Shown one piece after another: positions 41,401 through 56,400 of a DNA stretch of 64,000 bases; positions within the stretch are counted from its first letter, which is position 1, and the number at the start of each line of letters is the position of its first letter. The notes below the pieces were generated by a model. The model was not told the DNA's origin, ran no database searches, and saw nothing but the letters and a program-made list of their open reading frames with translations. The DNA is taken from the NCBI GenBank assembly GCA_002118135.1, contig BDIU01000047.1, positions 1 to 64,000 on the forward strand, given 5' to 3'. Both the position numbers and the translations under genes were made by a program. This DNA is from Trebouxia sp. TZW2008. Taxonomy: Eukaryota; Chlorophyta; Trebouxiophyceae; Trebouxiales; Trebouxiaceae.

Positions 41401-44400
41401 CGTACCTGTGATGCAAAACTTTGGCAAATCAGAGCTGCGTTGTGCACAGATTTGTGAGCTTCTGCTGGTACAAGTAACAGTGCAAAACACACAGCAGCAA
41501 TTGCTCAAGATGGCAGGATGAAGAACGCCAGGAGCTACAGCTTTCATGGTGTACACTGACTAGGCAAAGCATTGGATCACATGTGAAGTTCATGTCAATC
41601 AAATTACTCAATTAGTGCCACGGTGATGCCATTTGCACCTGAATGGGGCTAGCAAGCACACTCCTCAAGGTGCAATCTGGGGAGACAGGTATGCCAGAGC
41701 TCTTGCAGCGCTCCCTCCACTGGGCCACCAGCTCCTGCCTGTACTCCCCAGGGAACGCTCCATAATAGGCAATGCAGGCCGCACTGACCAGCACATCACC
41801 CACCAGCACTTGCATGCTGTCCTGCAGCACCCATCACACAGCATCAGCCATCACATGTCCTCAGGCTGTAATTGTCAGATCTGACAGCAGCATTGTATAT
41901 GTGTTTTTAGTCTGCAGCAAAGCAGGTACAGTCAGGCATCAGAAATTGCCTGCTTCTCTGCTGTCCTAGCAGAACAGTAAGGTATGTGGCTTATTGCTGA
42001 TAACTCAGCAGATGATGCAGCAATATGTTTGTTTTTGATGCTCACGATGCTACATGATATTGCACATCAAAATGCTGCATCTGCTGACAGACACGCTAAC
42101 AGGCATGAAACCAATGAGACTTGTTGAGGAAACATCAACTGATGAGGTGCTACAGGTATGACTTGCTGCCCAGAACCTGGATTTGACGGGCCTCCTCGCC
42201 CCAGCGCACACCACCTTCCTGCAGGCCACTGGTCAGCTTGGCAGCGCGCTGCAGGCGGGTGGCCGTCACGCTGGCCTGCTCCCGCAACCGCGCCTGCTCG
42301 GTCTGAGCGGAGGCCAGGGCTGCCTCCAGGGCTGCCACCTTCTCCTCCACTGCCTTCAGGCTGGCCTGCTTCTCCTGGAGCTGGGCATTGGCAGCAATGA
42401 GCATGGCCTCTGCACCCCTCAAGGCCACCCGCTTGGGCTCCACCACCTGCAGGAGATACAACGTTAGACTATGTCGCTTACACAAAAGCTGCTGTGGCTG
42501 ACATTATCCGCTTTTAGAATCTTTCATCTCTGCAGACATGTATCAACTGACAATGTTTCAGAATGTCAGCAACAGAATCAAAAGATATGTGTACATCATG
42601 CATGGTCCCAGCATATGTGCTACAGTGCTGAAGCACAGCTCTTAGCTGTCGTGCTACATAAGTAAATGCTGAGCCAGATGTACACTTTGTATGGCAGTCA
42701 CAGCATCTCAAGCTTCCGAGATGTGCATTGGCAAGAGCTGGCTGCAGAGCACATACCTTGGCAATGCCATCATACACGTCCATGGCTCTGCACCACATGC
42801 AGAGGGACTGGGCAGCCTTGCTCTGCTTGGCCACAGCCTCTGGGGTGAACTCAGGATGGTCAATGTACTTGTGCAGACGCTTGATGACAGCGTCTGGGAT
42901 GTGGTCCTTGTCAAACTCCAGCAGGCTCTTCATGAAGTCTGACCCTCCTAGCACTCTCTTGGCTGTCTCCCAGTCTGGCTTCTCCTGCTTCAAGGTGCAC
43001 ACAGCCTGCACCACACCACTCATGTTAGTACTAGTCAACTCACCCTCAACCCTAAATCCTTGACCATGCTCTTGATTTCGACAATATCGCTCTTGATCAG
43101 GAATTGCACACAGCCTGCACCACACCACTTATGAAAGTGGACTCATCAGGCACGGACTGTAAACCCTGCTGTGATGGGGATGACATTCAGTGCTGCTTGT
43201 CTGCAGCAGCAAGATGTGACAAAGTGCAACTGGAAAGGTCACATCTATGCAGCAGCAGAGAGACCCAGATGCAAACTGCTGGTCAAAGTCACTGGCATAT
43301 TGACAGGAGGCAGACTAGGCAAAATAAGCCAGAGCAAGCTAAGAAGGGGTGAAGATGAATACTGGAGCAGCTGGAATGCCTTGAGAGCTGGACCAGCTGT
43401 AGCTTATGGTGACATGCTTCACAAAGGCGTGCACAGATATACTGTACACCTGTCTCACATACAGTCAAGGAGGCGTTGTTTCCTCAGCACCAAATCAGGG
43501 TTGCAAGCAAAAATCAGCAGCACAAAGTCAGGATCATAAGCAGAAAGCAGCAGCGCACCTCCATGGTCATCTGCACCAAGGGTGGCGGCTTGACCATGCT
43601 CTTGATCTCCACAATGTCTCCCTTGTTCAGGGAGTTCAGGCTGTCTGTGGCTGCGTTCAGAGCAGGCAGGGCTTGTTCTAGTTCTATCTTGGCTTCATCT
43701 GCCAAGGCCTGTGTCTGAGCTGCCCTCGCCTTGACCTCTATCTCCTCCTTGCTCACCACTGCCCTCACTGACTGTGCCTGCTGCTGGTCCTGGGTCACCT
43801 CTGCCAGCAGTGCTGCTGTTGCCTGTAAAAGCAGCACATGCAAATCTGACTTGCATCTAGCTCAGCGCTTTGCTCACCACTGCCCTCACTGACCGGGCCT
43901 GCTGCTGGTCCTGGGTCACCTCTGCCAGCAGTGCTTCTGTGGCCTTTTGCACCGCACACATGAGAGTTGCACCTCTTGTATTACCAACTCAGCATAAGTG
44001 CTCATGCTGGCAAGTGACAGCGCCCACGCTGCGTGCAATGGGGTCCAAATGCTTGTCTGGCTGCATTGCACGAGGCACCCGTTGCTGAGGCGCAGGGCTG
44101 AGTTGAAGCAAGCCCTTTTGCATCAGCTATGTTACTGAACTCCATCCACGATATGGGCCAACAATGGCCTTTGTTACAGTCACAGCAGGATGCAACAACC
44201 CAGAAGAACAACTGGGGCTGCAAATGCATTTGAGGCAGGATGTGGTTAGCAAACAAGTGGAAACTTTGGGACGCAAAAATTATGGGACAATGCGCACCTG
44301 AGCTTTTTCCTCTAGAACAGGCTGCAGCTGATTGAGCTGGGCTTGCATGGCGTCCACCACAGCATTGGTCTCCTGCAGCTTGTTCAGCCCATTCAGCAGG

Positions 44401-47400
44401 CGGTCCTGGGCCTCCCCGTACTCATTCTTCTTCTCTGCCAGCAGGCTGGTGTACAGACTGATCAAGTCTGTGTAACTCTTAGGACTTGTGTAGTACCTGA
44501 GCAGAACAGCAGCCATGGATCTAAGGGCGCACCTTGATAGCAGGCCAAAGCACAATCAGGATACATACAGATTGGAAAGAGGCAGCCCTGTGTAGCGAGC
44601 AATCCGTCAGGATATTGGCTGCAGTGAGCACAGAGCATAGGCAGATGCAGTGGATTGTGTACTTTGCGTTCAGGGAGCGCTGTCACCAGCAGTGCCAGCA
44701 CAATGAACCAACCAGCAAGGCACAATGTGCAGGGGTCACTGCTTCAGCAGCCTTTGCAGAAGCCACAAAACAGATCATGCACAATGTATGCTGCGGATGA
44801 ATCAGAAGCATACCTGCGCCTGAGCTGTGCATACATCTTGTCAGAGGCAGCAGCCACGCTGGTGTGGATGTGGACACACATGCTGGCCAGGGCTGGCTTG
44901 AGGTCAGGCTGCGGTAGATCTAGGCTCTGCAGCACTTGGCTACTGACAGACAGCAGGGCCTGGTGAGGCCAGGGGCGCAGCCAGTGGATGGTGCAGCAGG
45001 CGGTGAGGGAGGGGAACATGCGGCATCGAGCCCGCCAGGCTGCCCCTACTGGGCTCATGGCCAGCACGCAATGCAGGTTGTCCCGCACGCGGTTGATGAA
45101 GGCTGCCCAGCACGCCTCCTGCACCACCATCAGCTATCAAGCAGGGCTGAAGATTCATAAAGTGCGGCTTGCATTGCTGGAACAGATTACCCCTGTTGGG
45201 CTTCTGGCAACTGTAGACAAAACTCGACTTGTAGGAAGCAATGAAGGGAGTGCATAGCAGGAGCTGACGTTGATGCTCCTCCATGCAACACAGAAACAAC
45301 ACATGCAGCTTGTATCACACAATTCTGCTTGAGAATGCGCGCAGCACACCAAGTCAGGTCAAGTGATCAGGGTTGGGGCTGGAGTAGGGGTTCAGGGGAA
45401 TGCTTGCCTTGATGGTGGGGGCCCCTTGGGTCTGCAGCCAGTCTCTGATGGAGGCAATGATGCGCTCTTTGTCCTCTGCGGCATACATGCCGGGCACCTC
45501 CCCGCTGTTCAGCAGGTTGTTGACGTCCTCCAGGAAGCTGTCCTGGCTGAGCTGGGTGTCACTCAGCAGGAAGACCACCGGCCGGCCCTCTACACCAGCC
45601 ACGTGGTACAGTTTCTGCACAATGTGACACACTAATTCCACCAAATTGAGTATCTTCAGCAAGTCATGCCAGACCCATGAGACTGAACTTGAAGATTTGG
45701 TGCTGCTGCTTCCGTGCCCTTGAGCAAGGTACAAACAGGACCATTTGTTGTATCAGACTTCACGTTCAAGTTGCGACGTGCTGCCAATGAATTGATAACA
45801 ATCAGTCAGGAACAAGAGCTTGAGTCCTTGTTATTGCAGAACACATGCTTGCTTATGCTGTCATCTTCGACATTCAGCAGTCTGCAAACTTGATTTCTGC
45901 AGAGACAAAAACAGATGCCAGGCTTTGCGCATACATCAGCATATGCCTGCAGTCAGGCTGACCTTGAGGTCTTCTCTGAAGTCTGCCAGGCTGTAGGTCT
46001 TGGTAAGCTCCAGCTGCACGCACTCGTACCCAGCTAGGGCAGCAGCAAAGCGGGTGAGGCTCTGCTTGCCGCTACCGCTCACTCCCACCAGCAGAGCATT
46101 GCCCCTGGGCTGGCGCAGCACCCGTGCGATGCTGGCAATGTGGTCCACAGCATCCTCAAAGAACACCAGCCCCATTGGCTTGCTGCTGCTGCTGTTGTAG
46201 TCTGCTAGGAAGCGTTCCAGGGTCTGGACCAGCTTCTCATGATCCACAATCTGTCCAAATGTACTCGAGTCAGTACGTGCAACCAGGCTTACTAGCTGGT
46301 CCAATTAAATATAGATACTGGAATGATATATGTTGGCGCTCAAACGCGTGGCACGCATGCAGATCTTGCCCGTTGAGATCATCTTGGGCATGCTCTCAAG
46401 CTTGTTTGCACAAGACCTTGCGTCAGCTATACTGATGTTCTTTGAGGCAGAAGATCTCAAGCAGATATTTTTGTGTGTGTGTGTGTGTATGCATGCACCA
46501 CATGCGTCAAGTGAGGTCCTCACCTCCTCACACAGTTGGTTGGCACTTAGGATGCTGTTGCTTACCACAATTTCAGCCATGCTCATCTGATTATGTCACT
46601 AGGTCCACACGTCACGCACAAAGCTCATCTTGCCAATGCTTGCTCTCATCTCCTCATATGGTCCGTCTTGATGTCTCTGTCTGATTGGTTCTGCATGCCA
46701 ATTGCATGCAGCCTGTACGTCAGGTGAATCTCCTCACCTCCTCATACGGCCTGTCTTTGGCCTGTGAGCCAGGCCTGAGGAAGTCCCCAAAGATGATGCT
46801 GGTGCCCTCTGGCAGCAGCTCGCTGGGGCTGCCCACTGCACTGCCCAGGTTTTTGCCCGCCAGCTCCAGCAGGATACTTCTAAGATGCTCCTTGTCTTGG
46901 TCGTCCACCAAGCGGTCATGGAAGACCCGCATGGTCTCATGCAGCCACAGGCGCACCAGGGCCTGCTTGGTGGTGCAGTGCTTGGGACTCACCATCAGCA
47001 TGCCCTGCATTGTAGACAGTCTCAAGGAGCTGTCTGTGGCCTTGACAGCTTTGAGTTGTCACTATTCAAGGTGTTGTCAAGCAATCGCTGATTAAGACAC
47101 CAGAGGTGTCTCCCGTTGGTTGCGTGGGCTTTACTTGCCTTGATTAACGCCTATGACTGCTTGCCTTATGGCTTACCATGGTGCAATTAATCAAAGCTGG
47201 TGAGGGTGCTTCACCCATGGATATAGTCACAAAGAGTTGACAGGACACATGGCTGTATAAGGCAGTCCCTGCCCTGTTTTGTTGTCAGGCTGGCTGTGAA
47301 TGCAGACATGCCAATGCAGTGCTGCAAAACCTCAATTGTCCTGCTTCTGCATCTGTAGAACAATCACGAGCGAGACATCATAGAAGGGGGCGAGAGATCA

Positions 47401-50400
47401 TAGAAGGGAGCGTCAGCTGCAATCTGCAATTGGTGTGCTGCAGGGCAGAAGGTAGCCTCAGTTGGCCACAATGATAAACTCTGGTGACATATGCACACTA
47501 CAAGGTACCTGAGCAACTTTGGACAGGTCTCGCAAATTGAAAGTGTAGTGACTCTTCGCAGGCGTGGGCAGCAGCTCAGCACTGATGCGGTCATACGCCT
47601 CCACTGCACAAGTGACAAGGGGGCTGCACAGGGCCTTGAGGTCGGGGGGCCAATCCGCCAGGAAGCCTCCTAGGATGGTGGTCAGAATGGTCTTGATAGC
47701 TGCATCAGAAGGGGGCGGGATGCACAGCTGGCTGAAGTGCCCCACAAAGCGTGCACTTAGGGGCTGCCGGCCACCACCTGTGGACAATCACAGAATGTCA
47801 ATGACTTGCTGCAGACTCAGCAAAGCTTTTATACCAATTTGGGCAACAGATTTATTGATCAGGGCATTCTTGTGCTGATCAAGATTGCTGTGACTACTGA
47901 CATGATGCTTTGGTATTAATGACAAGTATGACTTGGATGAGCACAGCGTATTCAATAGCTGATTATGGGCAGGCTGCTTGTGGCAGAAGTGAAGTTGGAC
48001 TTTCTGGTGTGAGCATGAAAGCAAAATTTCAGGAACATACCTGGGGGTGCGCAAGCAGCCACCAGGGTTGTGTCATCAATGTCCTTCCAGAACAGCTTGC
48101 TCCGGTCATAAAAGCCCTGCAGCACATGATATCTCCCTTGTTTTGCAGCCAGAACAACACACAGCTTGAGCACTCAAAACGCATCAAAGGTGAAAACAGC
48201 AAGTAGCATGACTACAGCCTCAGGCACGCCTGACATTGTCATGCCTTGCCCTCATCTGATGTCAGAATTGGGATCTGCAGCTCACCAATATAGTATGATG
48301 CAGTGCGGTGCAATGCAATGCAATGTAATGCAAGGGCGCAAGTACAAGTGCAGCACAATGCAGAGGCACACCTGGTAGTTCAAGGACTAGCCAAGTAGCT
48401 TGGGTCATGGATGCAATGCAGTACAAAAAGGCAAGCATGAAGCAGAGGCACACCTTACGGTTCAAACACTGGGATCTGCAGCTTGTGTGATGCATGCAAT
48501 GCAGTGCAACAGGGCAAGTGCAGGTGTAGCGCAGCGGCATACCTTGCAGTTCACAGCCAGGTCTGCAGCTTGCGTCAAGAATGCAATGCAATGCAAGAGC
48601 GGAAAGTGAGCTTGTTGCAGAGGCAAGTGCAGCAGAGGCTCACCTTGTAGTCCAGGAACTGGCGCAGCAGTTCCAGGGGCGGTTGGGCACCAAAGGCTTC
48701 CTTGGCCGGCATATTCACATCATCCACAAAGAACACCAGCTGCTGGCCTGCTGGGCTGCCATATCTGGTTTTGCGCTTCTTCTCCAGCTTGCTCTCCATG
48801 AACAGCTGCACGAGCCACACTCAGGATGGTCACTGACAAAGCCTGTGATTTGCAAGATATGATGAAGCACAACCCATGCGAAAAGCATGTCTTTCTGAAC
48901 TGTTGATGCGCAAAGATGCAGACTGAAGCTGCGTGACTGAATTCAAAAATGCTTGTTTAGTCAAAGGCAGAGTTGCAGGTGACTCATGGCATTGCAAAAG
49001 CTGATCACAAATGGTCAATGCCTGGCTGGAGCTTAAACGACAACAGTAAGACATGGTCAATAATATTTACTTATCAGTCATCAACAATGAGCAGTCAAAC
49101 GTCAATATATCTGGAGGGTGTCAGGGTCAACCTGGGTGTCTATGGCTTGAGTCTGCGCACTGAAGTTGACAGTGTATGGCACAATCGACTTTTGCCTCAT
49201 GCTTTCTAAGGCACCAGCTATGATGACGCTCTTGCCAATGCCGGTAGTACCTGTGAAGAGGACAGCTTTCTGCACACCCAAGCATGCCTGCAGAATGCAC
49301 AAACAAGGTCACCAGCAGAGACAGCTTGATACATGCATGATAACAATTGTGAATAATCTTTAAACCTTCTAGCACATGTGCTAGGTGTGTGTGGTCCAAA
49401 TCCTGTCTTGCCAGGCAGGCTTGTTCTGAGCATCTTTGTAAGGTTACATGCATAGTGCACTTTCAGCTTCATATTGAAAGCAATGTCCTCTCTGTACATC
49501 ATGCACAAAGCCAATGATGCATTTTCTTAATCCTGCGCTTGCTCAACACTGGTCAAGACACTCAGGGGCAGCGGTTGCTTCAGAGAGTTTGTGTTCTTGG
49601 GGTCTTTCTTGTGGTCCTATCAAAAATTGATGTACAGGCTGCAGCATCAGAGTTCAGCGCAAGCGCCTTTCTGTTTTGATCTATGATATAAATGCAACAG
49701 GTCAGGGCGTGGCAAGCATGACCTGAGCAACTTTTGTGCTGTAAGACTGCATGCTGCAGGCGCTTAACAGTCATGTCAGACAGCCAGCCAATCACAAATG
49801 TTGCAGATGCAGATGACAGCAGAAGTTGTGCCATCACAAGTGTTGCACAAGCAGGTCAGGCGGATGGTCAAATACCTGTAGCAGGAAGGAGTAGCGCACA
49901 GTGTCCACAGTGGGCACCAGCATCAGGGAAAACGGAGTTTTCCTGTCATACATAAAGGCCGGCACAACCGAACCCCACTGCTGCATCTCTGCCACCATGC
50001 CCTGAGGAGTCTTCTTCACGGTCACCAGGAAGTCAAAGGCAGACCAATTTTGGGGTAGCTGCAAAAGACCCCCCAGCTGACCCCTTACAAAAGCAGTAAA
50101 GGGCTGCTGGCAGGGGGCAGCCAGATTGCCTCCTAGGCCCCAGATGTAGGCAAAGGCAAACAGCTGAGCCAGGATGGGCTCTAGCTGATCTGGGTCCTGG
50201 GACAAGTCCACACTGTGGCCTGGCCCAAGCAGTGACTGCAGGCCAACCATCGATATCAGAGTCAAGCCGATCATCTGACAGAGCATTGCAAGGTATGTCT
50301 GCTGCATGACAAGAGGGCCTGGGGCTGTGGATGGGTCACACTGGGGTGGGCACAAGTTTAGCAAGCAGATGCTACAGTTATATGACAAGAGCAGCATGCA

Positions 50401-53400
50401 GGTCAGCATCATGATTATTGGCAGCCTTGCCAACATTGAAGGGTGCATCACCAACAGCAACAACACCTTTTGCAGTAGCTATTTCCTTGTGGTCAGCAAT
50501 TAGCAAGCACAGGTATAGGCATGCCAGCTTTTGACCACACTCACTCAATGAGAGAAATCTCAAGCGCTGCCAAATCAAGGGATGAAACGATGCGGCTTAG
50601 ATTTGCAGCAGCATATACCTGCAGAAAGCTGGAAAGACTGGCAACAAGGGTGATGTCAACGGAGGGCAGGTACTCAGTGCCGTGAGCCCGCACCCAGGCC
50701 AGTCCGGCATCCACATGCTGCTCAAACAGAGCCAGCAGGAAGGTGCAGCTGGCCTCACTGGCCTGACTGGGCAACTTGGTGTGCACCCAGGTCTGCACAA
50801 ACGGCCTGCAAAGCGCAATCAAACGAGGGGTTTGCTGTTGCAGTTGTACAGCCCACGCAGCCCGTGCTTTGCAAGTGGATGTCTCAACAGCAGATCGTGT
50901 CCTGCTGCACCAGATGCAGCAGCAAGCATGCAATGCTGCCCAAAGGAGCCAAATGCATCTCTTCCCATTTGTGACAATGCTTTTCATACAAACATCTGCA
51001 GCAGGGTCGTGCCTTACGCACGACCTGCAGGCTTGTGATACACGTTTGACATGATTTCTTGTGTCCTTCAGCACAGCTTGCAGCACTGCTTATCCTGGCA
51101 TGTCTGTTGATCAGTAGCAGTGCTAGCTTCAGCTGCAGCATCATTGGTTATTGTGACAAAGACGGGGGCAGACCTCCAGCCCAGGTGGTCAGGAGGCACA
51201 TACACCATGCCACATCTGGACACTGTGGCTGGCGAGGCAACTGACAGGTCTGAAACCTCAAACAGCATCCTCATGCGGCCTGCGTCCAGCTTTAGGCGCT
51301 CCCCATTGGGCAGGCACAAGGTGCAGTTGTCATCCAGCACCTACGGTCGCAGGCTGGCTACATCGAGAACATATGTCAACATCAATGCATACGTCTTGCC
51401 ACTTGCAACATGATGTCAATGAAAGCATTGCAAGCTGAAGACAAGAGATATATTCATGCAGTGGGTTGAGACTCTGTACACAATGACATGCTTCCATCAA
51501 CAAGCTTGCACAGCACTTCCCACACTGCTGCAATTGTTTGATGTGCAGTTGATAGCACGTTGCATGCAAGCATTCTCATCGGCAGTCTGATACAACAGCA
51601 ACTTGTGGATGCATTGCAAGCCGCAGCAAGACACACAGTAAAATGTAACTAGGCACAAGGCTTACTGTGTTCAAGTTCTCGATCCACAGGGCGTCCACAG
51701 GCCCGTCAAACACCACCCATTTTTGTGCAGGAGTGGCGTCGTTGACAGCAGAGCGAATGAGGCTGGAGGCCAGGCCATCCTTCCACTCACTGGTGAGGGG
51801 ACTGTACTCTCCATACAGCTCTCCCATGGACACACACTTGGGGTTGAGCGTGTAGCTCAGCACAGGCTGCAGCGCCTCATTGCTGGGCTGCTGCTCATGC
51901 AGGTGGTCCACTGCACCCTGCACCACACCAAGTTTGGAATTAGAGTCAAAGCTTGGCTGCCTAAAGGAGCATACTACAGGGACAGCCCACAGCATTGGGC
52001 TGATGTCCTTAGCAATGAGTGCAACGTCAATGCAAGTCTTTGACTGAGTTGACGCTAAGGCAACTGGATGACTGGTTGGCCCGCCTGTTGTAGCACACTT
52101 GACCTCATGTTTTTCAGGAATCATTTCTCGATTTATGCGTGTCATCTCTGCGCGAGGGCCATGCCATGGGGTCCAAAGCATTTGTGTTGAGCATTCTCAG
52201 CACCACTCAACCTTGTGTGCGCAATAGAACATGCAGGGTGCTGTTGCCGTGCAAGCCTGGCGCTGCTTGTGCCAGATGCAACACCGATGCAATTGTTTTC
52301 AAGCTTGTAGACACCCCCTTGCTTGCTTTTGTACTCCACCAATCAAATGCATCTTGGACGTCAGCACACAGCCTGTTGCAACTTCTGCCTGACTTTGACA
52401 ATTCCATGAATGCATTGCAGGGCAATGCTTGCGTGCATCATGCATGTTGTGTTGCCAAGAGGGTGGGGTGTGAGTGCGCAGGCTGACCTGCAGGGTGCGC
52501 AGCAGTGTGGACTTGCCGGTGCATGTCTGTCCAACAAGCATGACACCAAAGCGCACGCCCAGCGTCTCATGCAGCTGCACCACCTTGTGCACAAAGGCTG
52601 GTGGCTGTTGAAGGCCTTGCCTCTGCAGAACGCTGGTTGTTGCTGCTTCCAGCTCTGTGTGGGCCTGGACCATGAAAGAGTGCTGGTGACAAGCTACATC
52701 ACACACCACTCGACAGCCATACCTAAAATTTGGCATTGGCTGGTGTCAAACCACAGCCTAGACCGTTGAACAGCAATGTATAAAGTCAGGCATTGTACTG
52801 GCAAGGCAGTGACTGCTCTCATATAGCATACAGACTGGAACACGACCACACGATCAATGCAATTTTGACACCCACAAGTTGTTGATATGGCAGCCAGGAC
52901 TGAAGTGTCAAGCCAGAAGAGCCCAAGAGGTGCTGGCATACCTGGTAGGGAACATCAATGCCTGGGAACAGGTCTGAAATGATGTTCTGGAACAGGTCGA
53001 TGTCAGCTGACAGGAACTTTGGCAGGTTGCTGTCCCTGATGGCTCTGATCAGCATGTCTGGCTCGTCCATGTCAGGATCAGAGCGCCTCAGGTTGCCAGC
53101 CATGACCAGCACAGACTTCACTGCCCGCATGCCAAAGTCGTAGTGCTCCTGCTGGCTCAGCTGCTCGCTGGCAAGCTTGTACAGTTTGACCATCTTGCGT
53201 GCTAGCGTCCTGCTGTCCTCAAAACCTGCCAACGCAAAGAGATGACTTGAAGCAAGTCGGGTTGCTGAAGCATGTCATGGGCTCAGCATGCGAATGCAGA
53301 CACGCCAATCCAGGAATGTTTGCACAGGGCAAACAAACACTATGCACAAAGTCTGCTGTGGCCACGCAGCATTTGATGCCAAAGCTTTGCTGCCCAGGCT

Positions 53401-56400
53401 GTGCTAAAACATGCAACAGCTAACCAGAATGTTTTATTCAAATGCAGAAATACTTGCTACTTTTGCTGTAGATCCTTGCGATCACATTGCCTATCAGTAC
53501 ACATCTGCATGTGTGCAGGGCAGAATGTGCCCTTCAACATTGCTGAGGCAAATGGATATCACAGGTGATGCCTGTACTAACAGAAGCATCAGCAAGGGAG
53601 TCTCTGTACCAGCAAGCCCATGAGGCCCTGTAGCTTACCTTCTGACAGGAGTATGACTTCAGCAACCAGAGCATAGTCAGGAATGGTCATGGCGACAGGC
53701 CGGAACAGGGCTTTCAGGTTGTCTGGCAGCTCTGAGCGACCGGCATAGCCAGGGTTCATGGTGATGAAGACACCACAGGTGGGCACCAAGCTGATGGTGC
53801 GGCCCTCAAAATTGAACTTGGACAGCTCTGCCTGCAGGTCAGAGAGCCGTCCGCAAACCTTCTCAAGACACAGCATAGACCTAGCAAGTACCTCAGCTAA
53901 TGTGCCAGCTCAGTCAGCAGTAGAACTTTTGAGTCAGCGCCTGCAAGGTTTTTCTTGTCTTAGTGACACTCGATCTAATGATGCTCTGGAGGTGACAAGA
54001 GCAAAAGTGGGAACAAAGTACTGCATTCTGACTGCAGTGGCATTTCTGAGTAGTGACAACTCAAAGTAGTGACAAACTTCTTGGTAACAAATGCAGTCAT
54101 GACATTAAAAACATCACTTTGATGTCATACACAAGGAGGATTTTTCATGGCATGCTCGGTTTTGTGCAAAGCCCTTGTATTTGGTGCCCATGGCCCCTGG
54201 CCTCAGACGATGCCAAACATCAACATGCTGCATCAATTGCAATTGATGCAAAAGTACTTTGCACTTTGCAGAACCACTTGTATTTGCTGAGTGGTTTGAT
54301 TCAATCATAGTGGCCTCCTGCAAAGCCAAAAAGTCAAAGCCAATTGAGAGCCTTGCATGAGCCCGCTTGGGCATGCAGCCTCACTGGCGATCCCAGACAA
54401 CTTGTGCATGCTGAGTGACAGGGCAAGCACCTACCCTGAGAGCATTCTGAATGGTGAGTAGCTGCTGGGCCACCACACTCAGCACCTCAATGTCAATGCG
54501 GTTGAACTCATCAAAGCAGGCCCAGGCGCCCGACTGAGCCAGCCCAGCAAAGAACTTGCCCATGAAGCGGTAGTCCAGCCTCTCACCACAGTTGAACACC
54601 ACACAGTTCACGCCAAGGGCTTTGCCCAGGTCCTGCGTTTACACAATCCAGGACGCTATGAAGCTGGCCTCACTATGAAGGTGATTCAGCCAAATCTTCT
54701 GCCAAAAATTGGTCTCAAGAGCTCAGCTGCAGTGTGATAGTCTCTATGCACAGCTACAGCATGCACTAACTCTGAGTCAACCCCATTGATGACATATGAG
54801 CACTCAGCCATCTTCTGGCAGTAAGACTGTGGCTCACAGTTACCTTGGTGGTTTCGGTCTTGCCAGTGCCAGCAGGACCAGCAGGGGCGCCCCCTAGCTT
54901 GAGGTGCAGGGCGGAGGTGAGAGTGATGTAGCAGCGGTCTGTCATGGGGGTCACCACCAGCCGCCCCTGAGCCCCCACATACTCATACCCATACAGGAAC
55001 CTGCGCATGTACTCAAGGCACAAGTTGCGCCAGGTGCTACACGCTGTGTCCAGGCACAAATGTGCTTTCGTGTACTACACTCAGCCTTGCTTGTCAATGG
55101 TACGCGGATTGAGTTACTCTGGTCTAGCTGCATGCATTTTGAACTACCGATGGGCTGCTTGTGCTATAAGCAATGTGTGCAATTGCTCAGATGCTTGATA
55201 TGTTCCCTCAAGACATGGCAATTGCTGTGCATATGAAGGCATACAGCAAGTCAAACTCAAGAGCTCTCTGCTGGTCATTGTGTGGGAAGCAATGCTGAGC
55301 AGACTGGCACAACATACATGTGGTCAAGAAAGTAAAGGACTCTTTGCTGGTAATATGGTGTTGCAGAGCAGGCCCTGACCTTGCATTGACCTGCCGCACC
55401 ACAACATCATCAAGCGCCTCATTCCAGCTGTAGCGCAGCTGCATCTGCCAAGCAAACTCATTTGCGCTTTGCACGCCTTCCCTGCAATCACCAATGCCAT
55501 AAGGAACAGATGTAGAGCATGTCGTCCTCACTCACTGAAATTCGTTTTCCCACTACAGAGTTGGGGCTGCCCCAGCAATGCAGCATATGACTGAGCTGGC
55601 TGATGCCTGGAGATTCTCTATGCAGCACCCATCAGGCTGCTGCTTGACAGTCATGCGTGTGGATGCTGCTGCAGATCAAGGGACAAACTCCAGCAGCAAC
55701 TTGACTGAAACCAGTCAAGACCTTGCCATCAGGTCAGTAAAGCAACTTTGGTATGCTCAAGGCAAAAACCCAACAACGTGTAATGCACAAGATGCGATAC
55801 CACATGAGATCAACAGCAACTGCAATCATTTCAAGAATGATCAGGAACTCAGCCAGCAGGCGTTACAGCAGAGAACACACCTGATGAGGTTCTCCACCAC
55901 GCTCCTGGCATGAACATCAATTGTGATGAGGGCGGTGAGGGTGCGGCGGTGCAGATCAGGCAGGTGGGTTCTGACCAGACGGGTGAGGGCCGTCAGCTGA
56001 GCCGCGCAGGTCAGCAGGTACTGAGCCAGCGCAGCTGAGGGGCTGGGGGCTGCCAGACACTGCTCCACCCCAGCACACCAGTACACCTGAGACACCGTCA
56101 ATCAGTTAGCAACCGGCATACAACAGACCTATCGATGGCAAGCCTTGACACTGCTCCGCCCCAGCACACTAGTCAATCTGACATGCAGTCAGCGCTCAGC
56201 CCACCATTCAATTGACATGCAGTCAGCAGTCAGCACACCATTCAATCTGACACGCAGTCAGCAGTCAGCACACAACAGGCAACTTGCTGGCAAGCCTTGA
56301 GCTAGACACAACACAAGTGGATACTCCTGTGTACATGAAGCGCTGAGGTATAGACAAGCTGCATCAGACTAGAGTGGACAAAGCTGGTTAGACAGCTTGC

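Larger units (their letters stand above)
42150..44555 (-). other. Dynein stalk: coiled coils and microtubule-binding domain
   Basis: Coiled coil 1 is coded at about 44280-44555 and 43560-43825 (ending [15 protein letters not shown]). The microtubule-binding domain is at about 42757-43011 ([37 protein letters not shown]). Coiled coil 2 is at 42162-42450 ([13 protein letters not shown] then Ala/Gln/Glu heptads). Confidence 0.88.
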
